A DNA stretch of 64,000 nt from an uncultured Lachnospiraceae bacterium (GTDB lineage Bacteria; Bacillota; Clostridia; Lachnospirales; Lachnospiraceae), in NCBI GenBank assembly GCA_949471785.1, contig CASWRE010000002.1, positions 62,001 to 126,000 on the forward strand. Direction: 5' to 3'. The translations under genes were made by a program, and so were the position numbers. Below are positions 50,701 to 58,308 of this stretch, piece after piece. Under the pieces are notes generated by a model. It did no database searches. It was not told the DNA's origin and worked only from the letters and a program-made list of their open reading frames with translations. Positions within the stretch are counted from its first letter, which is position 1; every line of letters begins with the position of its first letter.

Positions 50701-51218
50701 GGCGTTTTCCTCTTCTCTTTACCAAACAGAAAATCAAATTCTTCGTCCTCGTAGTAAAAAAATATCAGAATCAGAGCCAACACACAGGAACATGTCACAT
50801 AAATATCCGCCACATTAAAAATCGGAAAATCAATCAGGCAAAAATAGATAAAATCGACAACATAGTGATGAACAATCCTGTCAATCATATTTCCAATAGC
50901 TCCGGCAGCCAGCGCCACCGTGATCAACCGCAGGGGCAGCATACGTCGGGATACAGGCATACGTGTCCAGAAAAAGACGGCGGCAATCAGAAATACCACT
51001 GCCAGAATCAGGGATATCCACTGTTGGTTCTGAAATATGCCAAAAGCGGCTCCCCGATTTTCCAGATATTCCAGACGCAGAACGCCGGAAATCAGATTTA
51101 TTCCTGCGGAGCCTTTGAGACAGGCGACAGCCATGGCCTTCGTCCATTGATCAAGGCAGACCAACAGAAAAAGCAATGGAATTCCCCACCATCCATGCAA
51201 TTTATTTTGTTTGCGCAT
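50697..51218 (-). CDS. lspA: Signal peptidase II (lipoprotein signal peptidase)
   Basis: This 173-residue membrane aspartyl protease has four helices. Conserved elements are LDQWTK, YLENRGAAFGIF, GAIGNMIDRI and FNVADIYVT; Asp113 and Asp138 form the active site. It cleaves signal peptides of lipid-modified prolipoproteins, such as the three lipoproteins encoded in this window. It is followed by rluD with a 4-base overlap and lies 64 bases after aroB. Confidence 0.96.
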   Translation of the reverse strand: MRKQNKLHGWWGIPLLFLLVCLDQWTKAMAVACLKGSAGINLISGVLRLEYLENRGAAFGIFQNQQWISLILAVVFLIAAVFFWTRMPVSRRMLPLRLITVALAAGAIGNMIDRIVHHYVVDFIYFCLIDFPIFNVADIYVTCSCVLALILIFFYYEDEEFDFLFGKEKRKTP

Positions 51219-51282
51219 AATCCCTTCTCCTGGTTCTTATAACTTCATTGTTCATGTAACTTCATTTGTGATATGACTTTCT

Positions 51283-52386
51283 TCAGACGTTTTTCTGTTC
51301 TGAGTCGTCGATATAGTGAATCGCAGCCAGAAGCTCCTCATTGGTTACTGTATCGTCTATAAAGGCGTTACCCACCGCATTCAGGAGAATAAAGCGTATT
51401 CTTCCGCCGGCAGCTTTCTTATCTGATTTTGTCGCTTCCAGAACCTTTTCGGCTGACAGCCCCTCCACACGATTAGGCAGACCATAGGCGCTGTTCATTT
51501 CCTCAATCCATGCAAGATCTCTTTGATCCAGGAGACCGCGCTGTACAGACAGCCATGCGGCCCCCACGATACCCACGCCGACACAATGACCGTGGAGCAT
51601 GGAAAAATCTTTGAGTTTTTCTACAGCATGGCCGATGGTGTGCCCCAGATTCAAAATCGCTCTCTCACCCTGCTCCATGGGATCACGTTCTACTACGCCG
51701 GATTTTACTTTACAGCATTCTCGGATCATGTAGGCCAATGCCTCCGGCCGGCGGTTCAACACATCGCTGCGCCGCTGATCCAGCCAACGGTAAAGTGATC
51801 CGTTCCGGATTAACCCGGTCTTTAACACTTCGCCCATACCGCAGGAAAAAAGAGTGTCGTCCAATGTGGATAAAGTCGACATGTTCATATAGACAATGCG
51901 CGGCTGATGGAAAGCGCCGATCATATTTTTGAATTGACGGAAATCCACGCCCGTCTTCCCTCCCACGCTACTATCCACCTGAGCCAACAGTGTGGTGGGA
52001 ATCTGAATGAAATCAATGCCTCGCAGATAGGTGGCGGCTGCATAACCTGCAAGGTCACCCACTACGCCGCCGCCCAAAGCCACGAGGATGTCTTTTCTGG
52101 AATATCTTTTTTCGATCAGAAAATGATACAGTTCATTTACCGTATCCAGATTTTTTTGTTCCTCTCCTGCCGGGAAAACAAAAAGATCTGCCTGTATATC
52201 TCCCGGTAGTGCGGATAGCAAAGATTCGGCATATAGTTTTTCTACGTGGGAATCCGTTACCACACAGATTTTCGTGCAGGATAAATGTAAATCAGCCATG
52301 TGGTCGGACAGTGAATTGAAATCTTCGGCCCATACAATGGGATAATCAAAAGCATGTGCTCTCGTCACGCGCAGTATTTTTTCCAT
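51283..52386 (-). CDS. aroB: 3-dehydroquinate synthase
   Basis: This 367-residue enzyme of the shikimate pathway binds NAD and a divalent metal. Motifs are FPAGEEQKNLDTV, VALGGGVVGDLAGYAAATYLRG, TTLLAQVDSSVGGKTGVD and LNLGHTIGHAVE. It cyclises DAHP to 3-dehydroquinate. No other shikimate gene is nearby; an aroB gene placed between ylmH and lspA is unlike the usual aro operon, but its sequence is normal. GGGAG lies 9 bases before the ATG. Confidence 0.96.
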   Translation of the reverse strand: MEKILRVTRAHAFDYPIVWAEDFNSLSDHMADLHLSCTKICVVTDSHVEKLYAESLLSALPGDIQADLFVFPAGEEQKNLDTVNELYHFLIEKRYSRKDILVALGGGVVGDLAGYAAATYLRGIDFIQIPTTLLAQVDSSVGGKTGVDFRQFKNMIGAFHQPRIVYMNMSTLSTLDDTLFSCGMGEVLKTGLIRNGSLYRWLDQRRSDVLNRRPEALAYMIRECCKVKSGVVERDPMEQGERAILNLGHTIGHAVEKLKDFSMLHGHCVGVGIVGAAWLSVQRGLLDQRDLAWIEEMNSAYGLPNRVEGLSAEKVLEATKSDKKAAGGRIRFILLNAVGNAFIDDTVTNEELLAAIHYIDDSEQKNV

Positions 52387-52409
52387 TTTTTCGTTCTCCC
52401 AGTTTTATC

Positions 52410-53159
52410 TTAAATATATCGCAGCAGACGGATTCGTTGCTTTCCCTTTTTACTCTGGTTTTGCACTCCCAGATACTGGCATTTACCCTCCCCTCGCACG
52501 GAAATGCGGTCCCCTTCCCGTAAGGTATAGCCATTAGATAAGATCTGCCTGCCGTTGACATAGACAGCCCCTCCCGCAATATAGGGTACCGTCTTGCTTC
52601 TGGATAAACCGAAAGCCAACGCCGTCACAGAATCCAGCCGTACGGAGCTGACGGTTCCGGATAATTCCTTATATTTTGGAGCAGGGATGGCTTCAGGCAG
52701 CTCAATGCGGGTTTTAACGGATGTGTGCCGTATACGGCTGATCTCGCTTAATATGAGCGGCGTCATTTTCCGTACGCAAAAGACATAGGCTTTTGTATGG
52801 TCCATGAGAATATCTCCCAGGCAGGAACGCTCCATACCAATGTGCATCAGGGCGCCCAGATAATCTCTATGCGTCAGAGATTCGGCATACTTTTCCTGAA
52901 GAGGAGTGATAGATACACAGTCCATTGGAAAACTTGCCTCAAAGATAAGAGCATCAGGTAGGAAGGCTGCCATCTGACGCTCTGCTGCTTCGTATCCGCC
53001 GGAAAGCACAAGATTTACACCAAAGCTTTCTACAGACAGACACTGTAAAATATGAAGTTCATGTAAATCAAGAAAATCAGAATACACCGCCATGTTTCGG
53101 CTATAGGCCCTGTGGGCCAGATCCGTGAGGTGGCGTCTGATTACTTCATCCGCATTCAT
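52410..53159 (-). CDS. ylmH: YlmH family S4-domain RNA-binding protein
   Basis: This 249-residue protein has an N-terminal region typical of YlmH (FLDLHELHILQCL, VNLVLSGGYEAAERQM) and a C-terminal S4 domain (about 175-240; LDSVTALAFGLSRSKTVPYI and VYVNGRQILSNGYTLREGDRISVRG). YlmH lies next to sepF in Firmicutes and binds RNA; in Bacillus a role in ribosome-associated quality control has been reported. Its start directly follows the sepF stop. Confidence 0.92.
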   Translation of the reverse strand: MNADEVIRRHLTDLAHRAYSRNMAVYSDFLDLHELHILQCLSVESFGVNLVLSGGYEAAERQMAAFLPDALIFEASFPMDCVSITPLQEKYAESLTHRDYLGALMHIGMERSCLGDILMDHTKAYVFCVRKMTPLILSEISRIRHTSVKTRIELPEAIPAPKYKELSGTVSSVRLDSVTALAFGLSRSKTVPYIAGGAVYVNGRQILSNGYTLREGDRISVRGEGKCQYLGVQNQSKKGKQRIRLLRYI

Positions 53160-53161
53160 AA

Positions 53162-53749
53162 TCAGTAACTCATACGGGCAGAAGGCATCTCTGAGCCATT
53201 ATCCATAATCTGTTGGAAATCGCCGGAAATATCTACATTGGCAGGGGCCATGATGAAAATATAACTGGATGCTTTCTGTAAAGTTCCGCCTACCGCATAA
53301 CATGCGCCACAGCAAAAATCAAAAATTCTTTGGGCCATATCTACATCGACACCTTCCAAGTTCAGAAATACGGTACAACCCGCAAGAAGGGTATCGGCAA
53401 TCTCCTGTGTATCATCCATTCCTTTCGGTTTAATTCCACATACCTCCATATTGGGGACGTTGGAACGTCCTGTCATTGGTGTTATTTTTGAGCTGTTCCT
53501 GGGTTTTGCTGCAAGTTTGCCCTTGGACGATGTTGTTGTCTTTGCCGGCTCCTTTACGTTCCGGGCAGAAGCGGTTTTTTTCGGAGCCAGGTCATCGTCA
53601 AAATCATCGTCATCGTCCAGTTTTTTGAAAAAACGTTTTCTGGGTCTGGCATCTTCCTGAATATCGTCTTCTTCATCAAAGAATTCGTCATCATCATCAT
53701 AATCATCATTAAGTTTAACTGCATTTAAGAATTTGTCGAATATACCCAT
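53162..53749 (-). CDS. sepF: Cell division protein SepF
   Basis: This 195-residue protein has an N-terminal amphipathic membrane-binding helix (GIFDKFLNAVKL), a long acidic low-complexity linker (Asp-rich, about 15-55), a basic middle, and the C-terminal SepF core (ADTLLAGCTVFLNLEGVDVDMAQRIFDFCCGACYAVGG). SepF anchors FtsZ to the membrane and shapes the septum. ATG 53749 is chosen over the adjoining GTG because GGGAGAG is 4 bases from it. The unusually acidic linker is longer than in Bacillus SepF (about 150 residues in total). Confidence 0.93.
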   Translation of the reverse strand: MGIFDKFLNAVKLNDDYDDDDEFFDEEDDIQEDARPRKRFFKKLDDDDDFDDDLAPKKTASARNVKEPAKTTTSSKGKLAAKPRNSSKITPMTGRSNVPNMEVCGIKPKGMDDTQEIADTLLAGCTVFLNLEGVDVDMAQRIFDFCCGACYAVGGTLQKASSYIFIMAPANVDISGDFQQIMDNGSEMPSARMSY

Positions 53750-53768
53750 CACACTCTCCCATCTCTAC

Positions 53769-54467
53769 TTACTGTCTTGCCGTGTAATCACGTTCTCCGA
53801 ATACTCCTGTGCCCACACGGACCATTGTGGAGCCTTCCTCTATAGCCACTTCATAATCATTTGTCATACCCATACTTAAAACACGCATGCTGACATTATT
53901 GATGTTTTTCATGGCAATGTCAACACTTAATTGTTTTAATTTAGAAAATACAGGCCGATTTTCCTCCGGATTGTTTACAAAAGGCGCTATCGTCATCAGT
54001 CCCTCAATTTTCAGGTTGGGGAGAGCTGCCATACTTTCCACCAGTCCGATGGTCTCTTCCGGCGTCACACCGAATTTTGTATCTTCCCCGGCCACGTTGA
54101 CTTCCACAAGAACGGATACAGTGCAGCCTTTTTTAACAGCTTCTTTGCTGATAATCTCAGCCAGGTGCAGGGAATCTACAGAATGGATCAGACAGGTTTT
54201 GTCTATCGCTGTACGGACTTTATTTGTCTGCAGATGGCCGATCAGATGCCAGCGGATATCCTTGGGGAGAAGATCACGTTTCCGAATCAGCTCCTGTACC
54301 TTGTTTTCTCCGAAATCCCTCTGGCCGACGCCATAAGCTTCCTCAATCATGACTTCAGGTTTTGTCTTACTGACAGCAATCAGGGTCACATTTTCCCGTC
54401 TGCGGCCGGCTCTCTGGCAGGCGGCGGAGATTTTATTCTCCACCGCCGTCAAATTCTCAGCAATCAT
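53769..54467 (-). CDS. YggS family pyridoxal-phosphate homeostasis protein
   Basis: This 232-residue protein has a TIM-barrel fold. The cofactor Lys34 is in LIAVSKTKP; also visible are FGENKVQEL, WHLIGHLQTNK and LSMGMTNDYEVAIEEGSTMVRVG. YggS/YlmE proteins bind pyridoxal phosphate and balance its pools; they have no known enzymatic activity. The gene lies immediately before sepF, as in Bacillus (ylmE-ylmF), with a 19-base gap. Confidence 0.95.
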   Translation of the reverse strand: MIAENLTAVENKISAACQRAGRRRENVTLIAVSKTKPEVMIEEAYGVGQRDFGENKVQELIRKRDLLPKDIRWHLIGHLQTNKVRTAIDKTCLIHSVDSLHLAEIISKEAVKKGCTVSVLVEVNVAGEDTKFGVTPEETIGLVESMAALPNLKIEGLMTIAPFVNNPEENRPVFSKLKQLSVDIAMKNINNVSMRVLSMGMTNDYEVAIEEGSTMVRVGTGVFGERDYTARQ

Positions 54468-54478
54468 ACTTGTCTCCT

Positions 54479-55834
54479 TTAAAATAGTATTTCATCTTCC
54501 TGTACAGTATTGCTGTCCAGTACAATGTTGTCGTACAACGACAGTCCATAGGAAGTACCTGTGGCCACAATACAGTATTCCTCATTCTGATCAATGATCT
54601 CTATTTTACGGAATACCGCATAGCCTTTGTTTACGCAGTACACTCCCTCCAGCTGGGCGATATCTTTCACCGTGAAGGTCTGGTTAGAGTTTTCCATAAG
54701 CAGGACGTCTCCGTCTGCAAACTCCTGGGTATCTACATAATAATACTCTTCATCGCTTTCGTAAATTGTGGCATTGATAAATTCCGTGGATGTATTCCCG
54801 TCTTTATCCGTCACTCTTTTGAGAAATCCAATGTCCGAACTGTTCTCCACATTCACGGCAAATTTTTTGGAAATCAGATAGAAATCCTTCGAAACAACCG
54901 AAGAAACCGGTATCTTTAATCCGGTTTCAGAATTGGTTACCAGTTCTATATCCAGAAAACGTTCTGTAACAAACCGGATCATACCGGAACTGAACGTGAT
55001 CATGGCATAAATACCATCTGACTTGGTGAGCAGTTTCAATTCACCATTCATGGATGAATCATCTTTCAAAAATTTAACTTTAATGCTCTCCCGCCCTTCC
55101 AGGCGGGACGCCTGGGAGGAGGTAAGCTGAATCAATATGGACCAGGTATCGTTGTCAATCAGCTTGTACACCGGAGCTCCGGCAGTCACTTTCTCTGCGG
55201 TTTTTAGATTTCGGTATTGATAAGAGGAACGGTCAAAATCTGCTGATGTGACACTCTGCTCCGTCACATTTTCATATCCGTCCTCAGAATAAACGATTAC
55301 GCCGTTTTCCGGTGACTGATAAACAGTACCCTGTCCCGAAAGCATAGCTGTGCTGCTGCCGCCCTCCAGTCCCGCATAATTTAAAATACTGCCGGATAGG
55401 GCATACTTAAATGCATATACATCATTAAAATGAGCCGGGTCAAAGGAATTGGCAAACTGGGCCACCAGGGATCTCACCCCATTTAAAGATTCCTCAGACA
55501 ACTTTGTTTCCCCAGTGGTTTTTGGGGGTGTCTGGCTCAGAGAATAGACGGCTCCGGCCTTGCGTACTTTACGCCCCTCCAGGGCATAATAATTCACATA
55601 TCCTTCATTATTGGCTGTAATCAGTGTTTCGCTTCGTACAGCAATAGCCGTATAAGTCTGATTACGGGCCAGAGGCCCTGCTGTCACCTGGCAGGTAGAA
55701 ATATGCGTAGTCGTGGCATATATGAAAATACATATGATAATATAGACCAGAATGGCTCCGAACAGTATAATACCGATATTCAGAGTGAAAGGAGAACGCC
55801 GCTGCTCCTTCTCTTTCTTTTCGCCTGACTGCAA
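54479..55834 (-). CDS. HlyD-like membrane-anchored protein heading the sepF cluster
   Basis: This 451-residue protein has an acidic-basic start, one membrane helix (about 20-42) and a large extracytoplasmic part rich in beta strands (TCQVTAGPLARNQTYTAIAVRSE; VRKAGAVYSL), resembling HlyD/MFP adaptor proteins but with no transporter gene beside it. Proteins of this kind precede yggS-sepF in many Clostridia; a role in the cell envelope or division is suggested only by that position. It starts with TTG, with AAGGAG 8 bases upstream. A promoter with an overlapping palindrome lies at 55867-55895. Confidence 0.75.
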   Translation of the reverse strand: MQSGEKKEKEQRRSPFTLNIGIILFGAILVYIIICIFIYATTTHISTCQVTAGPLARNQTYTAIAVRSETLITANNEGYVNYYALEGRKVRKAGAVYSLSQTPPKTTGETKLSEESLNGVRSLVAQFANSFDPAHFNDVYAFKYALSGSILNYAGLEGGSSTAMLSGQGTVYQSPENGVIVYSEDGYENVTEQSVTSADFDRSSYQYRNLKTAEKVTAGAPVYKLIDNDTWSILIQLTSSQASRLEGRESIKVKFLKDDSSMNGELKLLTKSDGIYAMITFSSGMIRFVTERFLDIELVTNSETGLKIPVSSVVSKDFYLISKKFAVNVENSSDIGFLKRVTDKDGNTSTEFINATIYESDEEYYYVDTQEFADGDVLLMENSNQTFTVKDIAQLEGVYCVNKGYAVFRKIEIIDQNEEYCIVATGTSYGLSLYDNIVLDSNTVQEDEILF

Positions 55835-55866
55835 TGCAAAATCTCCTTACCATAAATGTATTTACG

Positions 55867-55895
55867 ATTTTAACATTTTTGTAATATTATTACAA
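55867..55895 (-). promoter_or_regulatory. Promoter of the HlyD-like/sepF operon
   Basis: On the minus strand TTGTAA (55890-55895) and TAAAAT (55867-55872) are exactly 17 bases apart, 33 bases before the TTG start. Confidence 0.65.
55879..55895. promoter_or_regulatory. Palindrome TTGTAATA-T-TATTACAA over the sepF-operon promoter
   Basis: Perfect 8-bp arms around one base, covering the -35 and half of the spacer of the minus-strand promoter. This is a likely repressor site; it resembles but does not match Zur or PerR boxes. Confidence 0.5.
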
Positions 55896-55982
55896 GAAGA
55901 AATTCAATTTTTTTCATACCAATGTATAAAAATGGAAAAAAAGTACATCCTAAGAGAAAATTCCATCAGGAGGACATTAGTA

Positions 55983-56204
55983 ATGAATGTAAAAGGTTTA
56001 GATTACACTGCATTGACAATTGCAATTATCGGAGCGGTCAACTGGGGCCTGATTGGCTTTTTCAGTTTTGATCTGGTAGCCTGGATTTGTGGCAATATGT
56101 CCTGGCTGTCCCGTGTCATTTATGCCCTTGTGGGGCTGAGTGGTCTGTATATTATCAGCCTTTACGGTCGTGTGACCGGCATGTCTGCTCAGCATCAGGC
56201 ATAA
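55983..56204 (+). CDS. DUF378 family small membrane protein
   Basis: This 73-residue protein has two membrane helices: DYTALTIAIIGAVNWGLIGFF and LSRVIYALVGLSGLYIISLY. The GAVNWGLIG pattern is diagnostic of DUF378, a widespread family of unknown function. GGAGG precedes ATG 55983. It is a single gene, divergent from the HlyD-like/sepF operon and followed by a strong hairpin. Confidence 0.85.
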   Translation: MNVKGLDYTALTIAIIGAVNWGLIGFFSFDLVAWICGNMSWLSRVIYALVGLSGLYIISLYGRVTGMSAQHQA

Positions 56205-56236
56205 AAAATGATGAATTTTCCGACGTTCTCAGTACG

Positions 56237-56265
56237 CAGAAAAGCTGCCATTGGCAGCTTTTCTG
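56237..56265. terminator. Bidirectional terminator hairpin
   Basis: CAGAAAAGCTGCC (56237-56249) and GGCAGCTTTTCTG (56253-56265) form a perfect 13-bp stem with a 3-base loop between the DUF378 gene and the facing P-loop gene. Confidence 0.7.
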
Positions 56266-56282
56266 TACTTTATAGCAATTCA

Positions 56283-56702
56283 TCAGCATTCAATATGGAT
56301 TTTATCAGCAATGGTTTCCGGAATCTCATGTCTGTCCAGAGATACGCTCAAAATAAAGGTCAGATCAAAAATTTTGCCAATCTTGTCCAGTTCCTGAATC
56401 GTGGCTGTGATGTCTTTCCCTTCCAGGTGGGCAACTTTCAGAAAACTGTCAAGATACATTTGCTCAAGATCATGATCCTGAGAGATAATACCGAGGATGA
56501 ATCCGATAAACTCATCAGAATTTCTGAGTCCAAAGCTTGAAGCATCGATCAGACGAATCTTATTATTCAGTTCCAGCATGTGCTTGGAGCTCTTATCAAT
56601 ATATACAATATTACCGTTCGCAGTCTTAATTGAAGTGTTGGCTCTGTCCAAAAGCTGCTTAGTCTTTCCTTTCCCTTTATTGCCGATAATCATTTGAACC
56701 AT
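56283..56702 (-). CDS. Small P-loop protein of unknown function
   Basis: This 139-residue protein opens MVQMIIGNKGKGKTKQLLDRAN, a Walker A-like loop (GNKGKGKT) right at the N-terminus. It then shows NIVYIDKSSKHMLELNNKIRLIDASSF and ends FDLTFILSVSLDRHEIPETI, where a Walker B-like hydrophobic strand may lie. It is too short for a full ATPase motor. Similar stand-alone proteins in Clostridia are sometimes labelled PilT-like, without evidence. AAGGAGG is upstream, and a near-consensus promoter (56767-56795) drives it alone. Confidence 0.65.
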   Translation of the reverse strand: MVQMIIGNKGKGKTKQLLDRANTSIKTANGNIVYIDKSSKHMLELNNKIRLIDASSFGLRNSDEFIGFILGIISQDHDLEQMYLDSFLKVAHLEGKDITATIQELDKIGKIFDLTFILSVSLDRHEIPETIADKIHIEC

Positions 56703-56766
56703 AGCAGTTTCCTCCTTAGATACTTATGTAACAGCCGCGTTATGTGCCGTTCCATTGCTTACTAAA

Positions 56767-56795
56767 ATTATAGGATATTTGTCACATAATTACAA
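56767..56795 (-). promoter_or_regulatory. Promoter of the small P-loop gene
   Basis: On the minus strand TTGTAA (56790-56795) and TATAAT (56767-56772) are exactly 17 bases apart, about 65 bases before the ATG. Confidence 0.7.
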
Positions 56796-56833
56796 TCTTT
56801 TTTTGGAATTTCTCATAAAATTTATGAAGTTAT

Positions 56834-56866
56834 GTTACTGTTCGTACCTGAGGAGCGAACAGTAAC
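56834..56866 (-). terminator. Hairpin after the D,D-carboxypeptidase gene
   Basis: GTTACTGTTCG (56834-56844) and CGAACAGTAAC (56856-56866) form a perfect 11-bp stem with an 11-base loop just downstream of the gene. On the minus strand the tail is ATAACTTC, a weak U run. Confidence 0.55.
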
Positions 56867-56873
56867 GAGATGG

Positions 56874-57929
56874 TTACGAGTTTATTTGGTTTAAGAGTTG
56901 ATTCATGTCATCATAAAGATTATCCTTTGTAGTGGCCCGCATCACAATAGAGATATAAGGTTCGCCGTATTTATTCTGACTCAGAATGGCCAGGCAGTTG
57001 CCGGCCAGACTGGTTGTTCCGGTTTTTCCGCCGAGAACGGTCACGCCGTTTGGCATCGCTTCCTCTCCGGTCAGATAATGATCTGTGGAATCCAGATAAA
57101 TATTCGCGGTTTTATTATTTCTGGATAAGGTCATGGTATAGTTGGGTAACTGCATGGTATCCACGAAATATTCGTATTTCAGAGCTTCATTCAACATGAG
57201 ATAGATATCATATACTGTCGTATAGTGATTTTTGTCGTGAAGGCCGTGAGGATTTATATAATGGGTTCCCGTAGCCCCGATCGCAAGAGCCTCCTGGTTC
57301 ATCATCTCAACATAGTGATCGATGGAACCGCCCACATGGCGGGCGATAGCCATGGCGCAGTCATTACCGGAATATACTAAAAGTCCATGGAAAAGCTCAT
57401 CCATACTGACCCTGTCCCCTACTTTCAACCCGGCCACCTGAGAGCCGGATTCCAATTTCAGATCCTCTTCTGTGATGGTTACGATATCATCCATATTGCC
57501 ATATTTAATGGCTACAATAGAAGTCAGTATTTTGGTGATACTGGCGGGATATACTTTTTCAAACATACTTTTACCAAAAAGAACTGTTCTGCCTCCCACA
57601 TCAAACAGAGCGCCAGATTCTCCTTCATGGATGCTGAGCTCCGCATTTTCCACATCTCCGTCGGACACACACAGCCCGGCGGCAAAGGGGGTAAAACGCA
57701 TCACCTCGGCGGGGTCTCCCGCAGTATTTTTGTCGATTTGATCTGCGTATGCGTAAGTCAGATCAAGATTGCGCCCCTTTTGCAGATATAAGCCGGCCAG
57801 GATACAGATCATCACAAAAATGGTCACAAGTATCAGCGAGGCAAAAACTCTGATCCAGATTTTTCTACGCTGCCGTTTACTTTTTTTGGCTTTTTTGTTT
57901 TTTTTAGGTGTTGTATCTATAGATTTCAC
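56874..57929 (-). CDS. D-alanyl-D-alanine carboxypeptidase (peptidase S11)
   Basis: This 351-residue protein has a very basic N-terminus, one membrane helix (about 27-50) and a DacA-type domain with SxxK at Ser130-Lys133 (PASITKILT), SxN in VYSGNDCAM and KTG in VLGGKTGTTSL. It trims the terminal D-Ala of peptidoglycan stem peptides outside the cell. It lacks the second C-terminal domain of classical DacA. Its start overlaps the methylglyoxal synthase-like gene by 26 bases, so it belongs to the mreD-pbp2-min-rodA transcript. Confidence 0.9.
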   Translation of the reverse strand: MKSIDTTPKKNKKAKKSKRQRRKIWIRVFASLILVTIFVMICILAGLYLQKGRNLDLTYAYADQIDKNTAGDPAEVMRFTPFAAGLCVSDGDVENAELSIHEGESGALFDVGGRTVLFGKSMFEKVYPASITKILTSIVAIKYGNMDDIVTITEEDLKLESGSQVAGLKVGDRVSMDELFHGLLVYSGNDCAMAIARHVGGSIDHYVEMMNQEALAIGATGTHYINPHGLHDKNHYTTVYDIYLMLNEALKYEYFVDTMQLPNYTMTLSRNNKTANIYLDSTDHYLTGEEAMPNGVTVLGGKTGTTSLAGNCLAILSQNKYGEPYISIVMRATTKDNLYDDMNQLLNQINS

Positions 57930-58308
57930 GCCAGTCCAAATCTCCTCTTTCTAATGATTTGATCAGCATTTCTGCCGTGGCCAGATTGGTTGCCAGGGGG
58001 ATATTGTATAAGTCGCACTGTTTGAACAGTGTATATACATCCCGGTCATTTCTGGGGGATATGGACGGTTCTTTGAATACGATCAGCATGTCTAACTGAG
58101 ATTGCTCAATAAAAAGAGCCATCTGCTGATCTCCGCCAATTTCTCCAGCCAGAAACTTATATACGGATAAATTTGCCGCCCGTTCAATGGTTCGACCTGA
58201 GGTACCTGTAGCAAAAAGCTGATGATCTATGAGAATGCCGCGGTAGGCAATGCAGAAATCCTCCAGCAGTCCCTTTTTTGTATTATCTGCGATAAATCCT
58301 ATATTCAA
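57904..58308 (-). CDS. mgsA: Methylglyoxal synthase-like protein
   Basis: This 134-residue protein has the MGS-like fold: NIGFIADNTKKGLLEDFC, LFATGTSGRTIER, EIGGDQQMALFI and IPLATNLATAEMLI. The phosphate-binding TGTSG and the catalytic Asp of GGDQQ are present, matching enzymes that convert dihydroxyacetone phosphate to methylglyoxal. The gene overlaps both rodA (4 bases, ATGA) and the carboxypeptidase gene. Why mgsA sits in this cell-wall cluster in Clostridia is not known. Confidence 0.88.
   Translation of the reverse strand: MNIGFIADNTKKGLLEDFCIAYRGILIDHQLFATGTSGRTIERAANLSVYKFLAGEIGGDQQMALFIEQSQLDMLIVFKEPSISPRNDRDVYTLFKQCDLYNIPLATNLATAEMLIKSLERGDLDWREIYRYNT

Noticed and set aside
55879..55895. 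Zur or PerR box
   Set aside because: Arms and centre differ (TTGTAATA-T-TATTACAA), so no known metal-regulator consensus is met.
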